Below are positions 45,202-53,742 of a DNA stretch of 64,000 nt, piece by piece. Under the pieces are notes generated by a model. That model worked only from the letters and a program-made list of their open reading frames with translations, did no database searches and was not told the origin of the DNA. Every line of letters starts with the position of its first letter. Within the stretch, counting starts at the first letter, position 1. The translations under genes were made by a program, and so were the position numbers. The stretch covers positions 3,297,118 to 3,361,117 of the forward strand of contig NZ_CP132334.1 of NCBI RefSeq assembly GCF_030758415.1. Direction: 5' to 3'. The DNA is from Parvularcula sp. IMCC14364 (GTDB taxonomy: Bacteria; Pseudomonadota; Alphaproteobacteria; Caulobacterales; Parvularculaceae).

Positions 45202-45504
45202 GTGGCGGAAAATGCAGCAAAGGGATACTGGATCGGGCATGTAACGGTGATGAATGCCGATCTTTATAAGGAATATGTCGCGCTGGATACGGACATTGTA
45301 GCGCGTTTTGGCGGGCGCTTCCTGGCGCGTGGTGGCCAGTGCGAGGTGCCCGAAGGCGACGCGCAGGAGCGGCATGTGGTGGTAGAGTTTCCGGATTACG
45401 CCACAGCGCGCGCCTGCTATCATTCAGAAGAATATCAGTCAGCAGCTGTGATCCGCAAGGCAAATGCTGTCTCCACCTTTGTGCTTGTTGAAGGGGTTTT
45501 GTGA
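45202..45504 (+). CDS. DUF1330 family protein
   Basis: A 100-residue protein starting with GTG at 45202, preceded by GAGGAGG. The family pattern is seen in GYWIGHVTVMNADLYKEYVA, FGGRFLARGGQCEVPEG and ERHVVVEFPDYATARACYHS. DUF1330 proteins are small dimeric ferredoxin-like barrels of unknown function. The stop overlaps the start of the following hydrolase gene (TGATG-type), so it is the first gene of a coupled trio. Confidence 0.88.
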   Translation: MAENAAKGYWIGHVTVMNADLYKEYVALDTDIVARFGGRFLARGGQCEVPEGDAQERHVVVEFPDYATARACYHSEEYQSAAVIRKANAVSTFVLVEGVL

Positions 45505-46583
45505 TGCTGCGTAAACTGCTGACAGGTATTGCTGTGCTGTTTGTGGCCGTTTGGGGAGCGCTCCTGCTCTGGCCGGAAGGGGCTTATGCGCCGCACCAAC
45601 CGTCTGATGAGTATCGGGCGCGGGCGGCGGACTACCTTGCCCGTAATCTGACGCCGATGCCGGAAAACTGGCAGTGGGACAGTTTTGAGGCGACTGATGG
45701 CAAGCTGATGCGTTGGGGAAGGGCGCGGCCTGAAGGAGATATTCGCGCAACTGTAATCTTCGTGCCGGGATATACTGGCACTCTTGAGATGTATGCAGAC
45801 TATCATCATGAAATGTTGTCCCGGGGCTATGAGGTTTACGGCTTTGATCTGCGGGGGCAGGGTGGCTCGGCGCGTATGCTGGAAAATCCGGAAAAGCCTT
45901 GGGTTGCCGATTTTGGCATATATTCTGATGATGTTGCCGGGTTTACGAAAATGGTCCGGACGCAAACGGCGGGGCCGTTGCTGCTGATAGGAGAGAGTTT
46001 CGGCGGGCATGTGGTCTTGCGCGCCGCAGGTGACCATGAGCTGCCGATTGACGGCTTGCTGCTGGCGGTGCCAGCCATGCGCATCCAGACCCCGCCGCTG
46101 TCCTATGGTGCCGCACGGTTCATCGTGGAAGCCTCGCGTAAACTTGGCTTTGGCAAGGATTATGCGTTGATGCAGAAAAACTGGCAGCCCTATGTGACGG
46201 ATCTGTCGCAGCCGAATTATTGCGGTGACAATATCGACAGAATTCACATCAAAGATACGCTGTACACAGCAAGACCAGAGTTGCGGGTTGGTGGCACCAC
46301 CAATCAATTCATTTCCGAAATGATGGAATCTGGTGAAAGAATTTCCAAACCTGGCTATCTGCAACGGCTCGATATGCCAGTGCTGCTGGTCACTGGGGAT
46401 ACGGATTCCATCGTTCAGGCAGAGGCATCAAAAAAAGCGTGTGCGGCGCATATTCCTGATTGTGACCTGCTGGAGCTTGAAAATTCGGGCCACTGCACGA
46501 TCTCTGAGCCGGATGCAACGCGCGCAGCGATGTTTGACGGCGTTGATGCGCTGCTGGCCCGGGCAGAGGCCGCGTTGCAATGA
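45504..46583 (+). CDS. Alpha/beta hydrolase (serine aminopeptidase/lysophospholipase-like)
   Basis: A 359-residue protein with an N-terminal membrane anchor (about 5-24). The oxyanion/strand region is VIFVPGYTGTLEMYADY and the nucleophile Ser lies in LLIGESFGGHVVLRA. A likely catalytic Asp is in LLVTGDTDSIVQ and the His in LENSGHCTISEPD. This pattern belongs to the Hydrolase_4 group (monoacylglycerol lipase/lysophospholipase L2). It overlaps DUF1330 upstream and the reductase gene downstream by one and four bases, so the three are translationally coupled. Confidence 0.87.
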   Translation: MLRKLLTGIAVLFVAVWGALLLWPEGAYAPHQPSDEYRARAADYLARNLTPMPENWQWDSFEATDGKLMRWGRARPEGDIRATVIFVPGYTGTLEMYADYHHEMLSRGYEVYGFDLRGQGGSARMLENPEKPWVADFGIYSDDVAGFTKMVRTQTAGPLLLIGESFGGHVVLRAAGDHELPIDGLLLAVPAMRIQTPPLSYGAARFIVEASRKLGFGKDYALMQKNWQPYVTDLSQPNYCGDNIDRIHIKDTLYTARPELRVGGTTNQFISEMMESGERISKPGYLQRLDMPVLLVTGDTDSIVQAEASKKACAAHIPDCDLLELENSGHCTISEPDATRAAMFDGVDALLARAEAALQ

Positions 46584-47584
46584 CCACATACGCGATATTC
46601 GGTGCAGGCTCTATCGGGTGCTATGTTGGTGGCTTGCTGGCGGCTGGCGGTCGGGAAGTGATTTTTATCGGCCGCGACAGGCTTGCGCAGACAGTGCGTG
46701 AAAATGGACTCACGCTGAGCGATTTTGAACATAGCGAAACCGCCGTTGCGCCTGGCTATATCCGCTTTGAAACGGACCCGGCGATGCTTTCTGAGGCTGA
46801 TGTTGTGCTCGTCTGTGTCAAGAGCATGGCAAGTGAAGTGGCGGCAGCGGCGATCGCTGAGCACGCGCCGGCGAAGGCTGTTGTCATCAGCCTGCAAAAT
46901 GGCGTCAGTAATGCGGATACGTTGAAAAGCGGTGTTGCCAGTCAGCCCGTTGCGGGTGGTATGGTGCCCTATAATGTCGTCAATCTGGGCGATGGCCGGT
47001 TTCATAAAGGAACACCGGGAGATCTTATTGTCGAAGTCCTGCCAGAAACGGCTGCGATTATTGTGGACATGGCAGCAGCCGGGCTTGCCACGCAGGCCAC
47101 GGATAACATTCAGGGCGTGCTGTGGGGGAAACTGCTGATCAATCTGAATAACGCCCTCAATATGCTGTCTGACCAGCCATTGAAGCAGCAATTACTGGAT
47201 GTAAATTTCCGCCGTGTCTGGGGCATGTGTATCAAGGAAGGCCTGAGCGTTCTGCAGGCAGCGAAAATCAAGCCGGTCAAGTCTGGTCCCCTGGACCCGG
47301 CTTTTTTTGCCCGCATACTGAGCCTGCCAAATTTTATCCTGATGCGTATCGCCCCTGCTTTTAACAAGATTGATGACAATGCCCGCTCTTCCATGTGGGA
47401 GGACTTACAAGCCGCACGCGTTCCCGAAATTGACTATATCAATGGAGCGATTGTTGATCTTGGGCGCGAGGTGGGTGTGTCTGCGCGGGTCAATGAAAAA
47501 ATAATCCGTATCGTGAAAGAGTCTTTTGCAGATGGGAAGTCGCCGGCATTTGACGGGGCAACCTTGCTGAAGATGATTTCCTGA
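46580..47584 (+). CDS. Ketopantoate reductase family protein (2-dehydropantoate 2-reductase)
   Basis: A 334-residue protein with the N-terminal Rossmann motif AIFGAGSIGCYVGGLLAAGG, the VCVKSMASEV strand end and SLQNGVSNAD, which contain the Lys and Asn typical of PanE. The C-terminal helical domain has GVLWGKLLINLNNALNMLSD. It would reduce ketopantoate to pantoate with NADPH in pantothenate synthesis. The family has many paralogues with other substrates, and the coupling with a lipase-like gene and DUF1330 is not a pantothenate context, so the substrate is left open. Confidence 0.85.
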   Translation: MTTYAIFGAGSIGCYVGGLLAAGGREVIFIGRDRLAQTVRENGLTLSDFEHSETAVAPGYIRFETDPAMLSEADVVLVCVKSMASEVAAAAIAEHAPAKAVVISLQNGVSNADTLKSGVASQPVAGGMVPYNVVNLGDGRFHKGTPGDLIVEVLPETAAIIVDMAAAGLATQATDNIQGVLWGKLLINLNNALNMLSDQPLKQQLLDVNFRRVWGMCIKEGLSVLQAAKIKPVKSGPLDPAFFARILSLPNFILMRIAPAFNKIDDNARSSMWEDLQAARVPEIDYINGAIVDLGREVGVSARVNEKIIRIVKESFADGKSPAFDGATLLKMIS

Positions 47585-47622
47585 AACGGCTGCCGGGCGT
47601 CTGACTGTCTGTCCGGAAGTAC

Positions 47623-48186
47623 TTAAGACGAGGGACCTGGCCTCTCATCACCCAAAAGGAAAACCCTCGCCTCACCGGGGCAGTTCACATCACAGGCAAT
47701 GGCGGCATTGGTCGCGCGGTTCATGCGTTCTTCTGCTGAAAGGGAAAGCCCTTGCAGCGCCGCGTCGGCGCCCAGCGCATAATCTCGTCCGCTGCCACTG
47801 GCCCATAGCTTGCCTTCCGGTATGGGTGATATCGCCAGCGACGGGTCAAGGTCAAACACACGGCCATTCTTATGGGCGAGGATGCACGAAATACCATAGC
47901 GTGCGGACGCGTCTTCCTCGTCCTTGGCCGCAATATCATGCTCCTTGAAAATATCGCGGATGGTTTGCGCTATCTTCCGGGCATCCATATCCGGTTTTGA
48001 AAGATCATCGCTGTTGAGCCGGAGAATATCAATCTGTACGCTGTCACCAGCGCCGCCCAGATACCAGTCACCAAATGCGCTCCATTTGCTGGTGCCGTCC
48101 ACCAGGATTGCATCCCCGACGGTGACGGCAGTGTTCTCTCCGAGCCATATTTTGTCGCTCTCGCAGAGGGCTGTGATGATTGTCAT
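47623..48186 (-). CDS. HslV-like Ntn hydrolase (orphan proteasome-family protein)
   Basis: A 187-residue protein that begins MTIITALCE. After Met removal Thr would be N-terminal, as in HslV and proteasome beta subunits. The segment GENTAVTVGDAILVDGTSKW places an Asp and a Lys where HslV has its catalytic Asp17 and Lys33. WASGSGRDYALGADAALQGL matches the strand-helix after the substrate groove. AACDVNCPG-like residues near the C-terminus (IACDVNCPGEARVFLLG) are typical of this uncharacterised bacterial branch. No hslU ATPase lies nearby, so its partner and targets are unknown. The stop of the upstream ketopantoate reductase-like gene converges 38 bp away. Confidence 0.75.
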   Translation of the reverse strand: MTIITALCESDKIWLGENTAVTVGDAILVDGTSKWSAFGDWYLGGAGDSVQIDILRLNSDDLSKPDMDARKIAQTIRDIFKEHDIAAKDEEDASARYGISCILAHKNGRVFDLDPSLAISPIPEGKLWASGSGRDYALGADAALQGLSLSAEERMNRATNAAIACDVNCPGEARVFLLGDERPGPSS

Positions 48187-48209
48187 ATATCAGGTCCTGA
48201 CCTTTTTTA

Positions 48210-48680
48210 TTATCCCTCAAAGGGTGTGCCATCCTTACGCCGGAATTCCCAGTCGCCATCAACCTTGAACGCCTGCATGTCGACACTCTCATCGGTATAC
48301 GATGTAATATCGTCCTCCATGCGGCTGCCAACTTCAATAAACAGGCACTCCTGCCCTGACCTGTTTACCAGCATATGGCCATTCTCGACACCGGCTTTGA
48401 AGGCTGCGGCGTCGCCAGCGCGCAGGATGGTTTCTGCATCATCTTCTATCAGCACCGCTTCTCCCTTGAGCATGTAAATGAACTCATCTTCGCGCGCATG
48501 CCAGTGTTTATGAGCTGAGGCGGCGCCCGGTTTCAAACGGGTCAGATTAACCCCGAACTGATCGAGGTGGCCCGCATTCCCTAGCGCCTGTTTCTCGCGG
48601 CCGTCGCAATGGCTGGCATACGGGGCCGGATAGGCGCAGGTCTTGCGGACATCAATGGCATCTATATCTATCTTTGGCAT
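48210..48680 (-). CDS. Cupin-domain protein
   Basis: A 156-residue single-domain cupin. The metal-binding motif HKHWHAREDEFIYMLKGE provides two His and a Glu, with the second motif (GDAAAFKAGVENGHMLVN) giving the last His. It resembles small cupins that bind Fe, Mn or Zn and act as isomerases, dioxygenases or transcriptional adaptors; the activity cannot be read. It is transcribed into the HslV-like gene, 23 bp downstream, so the two probably form an operon. It is divergent from dapE. Confidence 0.85.
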   Translation of the reverse strand: MPKIDIDAIDVRKTCAYPAPYASHCDGREKQALGNAGHLDQFGVNLTRLKPGAASAHKHWHAREDEFIYMLKGEAVLIEDDAETILRAGDAAAFKAGVENGHMLVNRSGQECLFIEVGSRMEDDITSYTDESVDMQAFKVDGDWEFRRKDGTPFEG

Positions 48681-48741
48681 GGATCACTCCTGAGCGAAGT
48701 TTGAGTTTACCTGATACACCGGCAAGGCCTAAAGAGGAAAC

Positions 48742-49917
48742 ATGACGCCTGATATACATACCCGGTCTGATCCGGTAACGCTTGCCTCGGCCCTGATCCG
48801 CTGCCCGTCCGTGACACCTGAAGATCATGGCGCACTGGACCTCTTGCAGGGCTGGCTTGAGGCGCTGGGGTTCGTCTGCGAGCGCATGATGTTTGCTGAT
48901 GAAGATGCGCCGCCGGTTGATAATCTTTATGCGAGGCTGGGCACATCGCTGCCAAATTTCTGTTTTGCCGGTCATACAGATGTGGTGCCGCCCGGGGCCG
49001 CAGAAGACTGGGACGTGCCACCTTTCGAGGCCATGGAGCAGGACGGTATGCTGCTTGGGCGCGGCGCGTCCGATATGAAAGGCGCTATTGGCTGCTTTGT
49101 CTCTGCTGTGGCTGAATATCTGAAGCAGGAAAGTCCGAAAGGATCTATCAGTCTACTGATTACAGGAGATGAAGAGGCGCTGGCGATAAACGGTACGCGC
49201 AAAGTGCTGGAGGCGCTGAGGGCACGGGGGGAAGAGATCAGCCATTGTATCATTGGTGAGCCATCCAACCCGCAGGAACTGGGCGAGATGATAAAGGTCG
49301 GGCGTCGCGGCAGTTACAACGCGGTGCTGACGGTCAACGGTGTGCAAGGCCATGTCGCTTATCCGGGCCGTGCAGAAAATCCGATACCGCATCTGATGAC
49401 ATTGTTGCAGGCGTTGACGGCGCAGCCGCTGGATGACGGCTATGAACATTTCCAACCGTCCAATCTCGTCATTAGTGCCCTCAATACGCCGTCACTGGCA
49501 GAGAATGTGATCCCGGGCTGGGCCAGCGCGCGCTTCAATGTCCGGTTTAACCCGACCTGGACCGGGGCAGGGCTGGATGCGTATTTGCGCGAGATTATTA
49601 CCAAGGCTGCTGCCGGAACCATTCGCTGGGATCTGAAAGGGCGTCATTCCGGTGAAGCGTTTCTGAGTAGTGATGAGGGCTTCCCTTTGCTGATATCGCG
49701 TATCGTCAAGGAAGTGACCGGGCGTCAGCCTGAGCTTTCCACCAGTGGTGGCACGTCTGACGGGCGCTTCCTGCATCTGGCCGCACCGGTTGCCGAGTTT
49801 GGCCTGGTCGGGGCAACCATGCACAAAGTAAATGAGCGTGTGTCCATCGCAGATATGCACAGCCTGCAGCGGATTTATCTGCGCTTGTTGCAAGATTATT
49901 TCAGCGAGCCGTCATGA
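48742..49917 (+). CDS. dapE: Succinyl-diaminopimelate desuccinylase
   Basis: A 391-residue M20-family metallohydrolase. The metal ligands are in FAGHTDVVPPG (His, catalytic Asp), GRGASDMKGAIGCF (bridging Asp) and GDEEALAINGT (catalytic Glu-Glu). The dimerisation domain has VQGHVAYPGRAENPI. The final region STSGGTSDGRF and FGLVGATMHKVNERV matches DapE. It removes succinate from N-succinyl-LL-diaminopimelate in lysine and peptidoglycan synthesis. The neighbourhood with truA, fmt and def agrees with other alphaproteobacteria. Confidence 0.95.
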   Translation: MTPDIHTRSDPVTLASALIRCPSVTPEDHGALDLLQGWLEALGFVCERMMFADEDAPPVDNLYARLGTSLPNFCFAGHTDVVPPGAAEDWDVPPFEAMEQDGMLLGRGASDMKGAIGCFVSAVAEYLKQESPKGSISLLITGDEEALAINGTRKVLEALRARGEEISHCIIGEPSNPQELGEMIKVGRRGSYNAVLTVNGVQGHVAYPGRAENPIPHLMTLLQALTAQPLDDGYEHFQPSNLVISALNTPSLAENVIPGWASARFNVRFNPTWTGAGLDAYLREIITKAAAGTIRWDLKGRHSGEAFLSSDEGFPLLISRIVKEVTGRQPELSTSGGTSDGRFLHLAAPVAEFGLVGATMHKVNERVSIADMHSLQRIYLRLLQDYFSEPS

Positions 49918-50525
49918 TTTCGCCTGACTATATCAAACAGCAGTTCCAGGGCGTCATTGCCATGCTGCGGGACGAGGAGTGGCGCGAGACACTCGATACG
50001 ACCGAAGATGGCGTTTTCAGGTCTTTCTGGGCGATCCCGCTCTGTCTGGTGGTGGTCGCGGTATCCTCCCGCCTTGCAGAGAGCGTTTTGCGCCTTAATC
50101 CAGAGCTGGAACTGCCTGACCTGCCGGTGGTTTTTGATCTGACCCTGCAATCGGTCATTTTCCTCAGCATCTGGGCGTTGACGCTGTTCCTGCTGGTTGG
50201 TTTTGCCCGGCAGATAGGCGCCGGAGGGCGTGTGGCACCGTTGATCGTTTCCTATAACTGGTCCGCGCTGTTGCTGAACCTTCTCAATATGGTCTTTCTG
50301 GTATTTGCATCGGTTACGCAGGCGCTGGAAGTACTCGTTATTTTCTCGCTGGCATTGCAGGCATTCTGGTTTGTCATGCGCTGGCGGTTGATCCGGGCCT
50401 CACTGGAAAGTGACGTTGGGCCGACTGTCGGGGTGCTGGTTATCATTTTTCTGGCAACATTTCTTGTGAGCCTGACCATTGCTGACCTTGGGGTCTGGGT
50501 ACATGGACTGTTTGCTGGCAATTAA
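49914..50525 (+). CDS. Integral membrane protein, unknown function
   Basis: A 203-residue protein with five hydrophobic helices (about residues 38-57, 78-100, 108-133, 140-155 and 168-195). Its start overlaps the dapE stop by four bases (ATGA), so translation is coupled. The helix pattern is similar to Yip1-domain-like small membrane proteins, without firm evidence. A polar amphipathic N-terminus (QQFQGVIAMLRDEEWRETLD) may lie on the membrane. Confidence 0.75.
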   Translation: MISPDYIKQQFQGVIAMLRDEEWRETLDTTEDGVFRSFWAIPLCLVVVAVSSRLAESVLRLNPELELPDLPVVFDLTLQSVIFLSIWALTLFLLVGFARQIGAGGRVAPLIVSYNWSALLLNLLNMVFLVFASVTQALEVLVIFSLALQAFWFVMRWRLIRASLESDVGPTVGVLVIIFLATFLVSLTIADLGVWVHGLFAGN

Positions 50526-50657
50526 GCCTGCCTCACATATGCCACTGTCTGACCTTACCAAGTTTTCGGCTGGTCAGACGCTAGGCAGTCCGGTAAAGAG
50601 TTGGTTAATGTCACGGACCGGCCCGATGTCGGCCTCAGTCAGTATGAAGGAGTGACC

Positions 50658-51359
50658 ATGAAAAAGTTGACAATCAAGCTCGCCGCGCTTGGCACAGCAG
50701 CCTGTCTGCTACCCGTCAGTGCGCAGGCCGCGAATTTTACAGTAGATGAATCATCAAAATGCATTGCTGTCATGGCGGCACTGCAGACGGAAATGCGACT
50801 GGCCGTCTATTCGCAGATGCCTGATGAGATGAAAGCGCAGTTCCCGACACAGGAAGACTACACCAAGTGGTTCATGGTCAATGTGAAGCAGCTGGATGAG
50901 AAGCTTGCGCAGGATTACTTCACCAGCACGATGAATGTATTGATGTGGAAGAGCGAGCTGGAGCAGGCCATGCCAGGTGTCGGGCCTGATGCCCTGTCCG
51001 CCAAGGTCAATGACCAGTTTGATCCAATGGTTGCTGACGCGAAGCAGCAGGGTATCGACCTCGAAAACCGTTCCACCTCGCCGGAAGATATCAACAAGGC
51101 AATGAACTTTCTGGGGCAGCAGGCTGTAAGCTGTGGCCAGAAACTGCAGAGTGCCTATCCGAACAACAATCACCCCGTCATGGTTGCCTACCGTCAGCAG
51201 ATGGAAAATGCCCGCGCTCAGGCACAGGCCTCAGCTGCGCCAGCCCCTGCCGCTGCGCGTCCAGCCCCGCCACCTGAGCCAGAGCCTGATCCGGAAGAAG
51301 AAGGACAGGTCTCCCTGCCCGCTTCAGCGTTTCAGCCCAGCCCGGATTTTGATTACTGA
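50658..51359 (+). CDS. Exported Gln/Met-rich protein with Pro-rich tail, unknown
   Basis: A 233-residue protein from ATG 50658 with AAGGAG upstream. A clean signal peptide (MKKLTIKLAALGTAACLLPV, cleavage after AQA) is followed by a helical domain with two Cys (SSKCIAVMAALQ and QAVSCGQKLQ) that could form a disulfide. The C-terminal tail is low-complexity Ala/Pro/Glu (APAPAAARPAPPPEPEPDPE). It is probably periplasmic. It runs in the same direction as the dapE operon after a 132-bp gap, and overlaps the truA 3' end by 7 bp, convergent. No family is recognised. Confidence 0.72.
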   Translation: MKKLTIKLAALGTAACLLPVSAQAANFTVDESSKCIAVMAALQTEMRLAVYSQMPDEMKAQFPTQEDYTKWFMVNVKQLDEKLAQDYFTSTMNVLMWKSELEQAMPGVGPDALSAKVNDQFDPMVADAKQQGIDLENRSTSPEDINKAMNFLGQQAVSCGQKLQSAYPNNNHPVMVAYRQQMENARAQAQASAAPAPAAARPAPPPEPEPDPEEEGQVSLPASAFQPSPDFDY

Positions 51360-52105
51360 TCAAAAGGCGGATAATCTGCCTTGACAAAATAGAGCCCGTG
51401 GGGCGGTGCTACCGGTCCACAAGCTGATCTCGTTTTAGCTTCCAGTGATTCTCTTACGCTTGCCGGTTGCCACCGGCCTGCCCCAACGCGCTCTAGCGTG
51501 CCCGCAATGGAGCGTACCTGGTTGTGCAGGAAGGATGGCGCAGAACAGCGGATCTGCACCTCGTCTGCATGTCGTGAAACTATCAGTGTCGAGAGTGTCT
51601 TGATGGGTGATTTTGCCTGACAGTGCGTTGAGCGGAAGGTCGTGAAGTCATGCTTACCGACCAGGTGCTGTGCCGCAGCCTGCATGGCACCCACATCCAG
51701 TTCATAGCCCACCCGCCATACCCTTTTGGCGTCAAGGGCAAGGGGCGCACGCCGACAGATGATGCGATAGAGATAATGTCTGTGAAAGCATGAAAAACGG
51801 GCATGGAAGTCTTCGCTGACTTCCTCTGCAGTCAGCACGCCAACAGGATGTGGCCGCATGTGATGGTTGAGCGCATCGCGCACCCTGTGAGGCGGCAGGC
51901 TTTTTTCAAGATCCAGATGTGCGGTCATGCCAAGCGCATGGACGCCGGTATCAGTTCGCCCGGCACCAGCCGCGGTGACGCTATGGCCGGAGAGATTGTG
52001 CGCGGCGTCTTCCAGAACCTGTTGCACGGATAATCCGTTCAACTGGCGCTGCCAGCCGACGAAAGGTGTGCCGTCATATTCGAGTGTCAGCTTGTAGCGT
52101 GGCAT
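51353..52105 (-). CDS. truA: tRNA pseudouridine(38-40) synthase
   Basis: A 250-residue TruA. The catalytic Asp lies in GAGRTDTGVHALGMTAHL; the N-terminal YKLTLEYDGTPFVGWQRQ and the FLHNQVRSIAGTLERVGAG block are conserved. It isomerises uridines 38-40 in the anticodon arm. It is the third gene of def-fmt-truA, 3 bp after fmt. Confidence 0.96.
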   Translation of the reverse strand: MPRYKLTLEYDGTPFVGWQRQLNGLSVQQVLEDAAHNLSGHSVTAAGAGRTDTGVHALGMTAHLDLEKSLPPHRVRDALNHHMRPHPVGVLTAEEVSEDFHARFSCFHRHYLYRIICRRAPLALDAKRVWRVGYELDVGAMQAAAQHLVGKHDFTTFRSTHCQAKSPIKTLSTLIVSRHADEVQIRCSAPSFLHNQVRSIAGTLERVGAGRWQPASVRESLEAKTRSACGPVAPPHGLYFVKADYPPFDQ

Positions 52106-52108
52106 TGT

Positions 52109-53050
52109 TCAGGCCAGCATCTGCCCGGGCGACAGAGGAAAGCCGCGCAGGAATTCATCTACTGCCTGAACACTCTTGCCGGAGCGCTGGAGTTTTTTCA
52201 GACTCACAGCGCCCTCACCGCAGGCGACGATCAGTCGGGTATCGGCCTCAATGATTGTGCCCGGCTTTTGGGCAGACATTCTATCGTGCGCTTGGGACAT
52301 CAATGCCTTGCAGCGCACAGATTTGCCGTCACTGTCAGTCAGATCAAACCAGGCCCCCGGAAAAGGGGATAGTCCCCTGATATGACAATCAAGCATGGCT
52401 GCTGGTTGGCGCCAGTCGATGCGCGCTTCCTCGGGGGTGATTTTTTCTGCATAGGTTACCCCGTCTGTTGCCTGTGTGGTCGGGACAAGGCCATCGCGCG
52501 ACAGCGCTGCCAGCGCTCGTGGCAGCATGTTTGCCCCAATATGCGACAGCTTGTCGTGCAGGCTGCCGCTTGTATCTGTTTCCAAAATCTCGACAGTCTC
52601 GGAGAGCAGAATTGGCCCGGTATCGAGGCCGCGCTCCATCTGCATCAGTTGAACGCCTGTTGTCGTGTCGCCGGCCATGATCGCCCGCTGAACAGGGGCA
52701 GCCCCGCGCCAGCGCGGCAGCAGAGAGCCGTGCAGGTTGATGCAGCCAAGCCGCGGGCTTTCCAGAATAGCTTTGGGCAGGATCAGGCCATAGGCAATAA
52801 CCACGGCAAGATCGAGATCGAGTGCCTGAAATGCCTGCTTGTCTTCGGCAGACTTGAAATTCTCGGGCGTGCGCACCTCAAGGCCAAAACTCTCTGCGAG
52901 CTCGTGGATGGGAGATTTGCGCAACTTATGGCCTCGTCCGGCAGGGCGCGGAGGTTGTGTGTAGACTGCCGCTATCTCATGGCCGGCAGCGATAAGCTCG
53001 CTCAGCCCCGGCACGGCAAAATCAGGGGTGCCCATGAAAGCCAGGCGCAT
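52109..53050 (-). CDS. fmt: Methionyl-tRNA formyltransferase
   Basis: A 313-residue Fmt with N-terminal MRLAFMGTPDFAVPGLSELI, the formyl-folate site INLHGSLLPRWRGAAPVQRA (with the conserved Asn-His and SLLP) and a C-terminal OB-like domain that contains AVDEFLRGFPLSPGQML. It formylates initiator methionyl-tRNA. It is paired with def, which removes the formyl group later; the gap to def is 43 bp. Confidence 0.96.
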   Translation of the reverse strand: MRLAFMGTPDFAVPGLSELIAAGHEIAAVYTQPPRPAGRGHKLRKSPIHELAESFGLEVRTPENFKSAEDKQAFQALDLDLAVVIAYGLILPKAILESPRLGCINLHGSLLPRWRGAAPVQRAIMAGDTTTGVQLMQMERGLDTGPILLSETVEILETDTSGSLHDKLSHIGANMLPRALAALSRDGLVPTTQATDGVTYAEKITPEEARIDWRQPAAMLDCHIRGLSPFPGAWFDLTDSDGKSVRCKALMSQAHDRMSAQKPGTIIEADTRLIVACGEGAVSLKKLQRSGKSVQAVDEFLRGFPLSPGQMLA

Positions 53051-53093
53051 ATTCTTACCTACTCTGTAAATAGCTTGTACCCGTCGCGTACCG

Positions 53094-53612
53094 TCAGGAG
53101 GCGCTGGCCAGCTTCTGTTCTTTTTTCAGTTTCTTGAGAATGCGCTCCCGCTTCAGGCGCGACAGGTAATCAACGAACAGAACGCCTTCGAGATGATCCA
53201 TCTCATGCTGGATGCACACCGCCAGAAGACCCTCTGCTTCGAGCGTTTGCGGATTGCCGTGATAATCCAGATAGCGCACAGTGCAGGTTGCCGGGCGGTC
53301 AACCTCCTCGTAATATTCCGGTACAGACAGGCAGCCTTCTTCGTAAGGCTTTGTTTCTTCTGATGATTCCAGGATTTCCGGGTTCACAAAATAGCGCGGT
53401 TCCGGCTCTTCTTCTGGCCCGGCCAGGTCCATCACAATGACCCGTATTGGCACACCAACCTGAATGGCGGCGAGGCCAATGCCGGGCGCATCATACATTG
53501 TCTCCAGCATGTCATCCATGAGACTGCGCAAGGCATCATCCACCTTGTCGACAGGTTTGGAGACAACGCGCAGGCGTTCATCAGGCGCTGTTAATATTTC
53601 TCTGATAGTCAT
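53094..53612 (-). CDS. def: Peptide deformylase
   Basis: A 172-residue deformylase. The three metal/active-site motifs are intact: [26 protein letters not shown] and [13 protein letters not shown]. The length is standard for the type I enzymes. It removes the formyl group from nascent proteins and is the first gene of def-fmt-truA. Confidence 0.97.
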   Translation of the reverse strand: MTIREILTAPDERLRVVSKPVDKVDDALRSLMDDMLETMYDAPGIGLAAIQVGVPIRVIVMDLAGPEEEPEPRYFVNPEILESSEETKPYEEGCLSVPEYYEEVDRPATCTVRYLDYHGNPQTLEAEGLLAVCIQHEMDHLEGVLFVDYLSRLKRERILKKLKKEQKLASAS

Positions 53613-53671
53613 GGTTTCGACCTAATAACCAAACGGCTTCTCGTCAACAAGGCGGCTGGCACGATCCATGC

Positions 53672-53685
53672 TTAACCATGGGTAA
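53672..53685. promoter_or_regulatory. TTAACC-AT-GGGTAA element between def and the RmuC-like gene
   Basis: A near-perfect inverted repeat containing TTAACCAT, the 8-base half-site of CtrA, about 60 bp upstream of both divergent starts. Full CtrA spacing (N7) is not met. Candidate only. Confidence 0.3.
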
Positions 53686-53704
53686 CGGTATGCTCGCTTT
53701 TTGC

Positions 53705-53725
53705 GTAAATTTGTTATAAATTTAC
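53705..53725. promoter_or_regulatory. 8-bp inverted repeat upstream of the RmuC-like gene
   Basis: GTAAATTT, five bases, AAATTTAC: a perfect inverted repeat 18 bp before the ATG at 53743, in an AT-rich stretch that also offers a -10-like TATAAA. It may be an operator. Confidence 0.4.
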
Positions 53726-53742
53726 ATTAGTGTAGTGGGGAT

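Noticed and set aside
53728-53740. 13-bp identity (TAGTGTAGTGGGG) shared with the region before the small gene at 6792
   Set aside because: Many 13-bp matches are expected by chance in 64 kb; the following bases differ and the two genes are unrelated.
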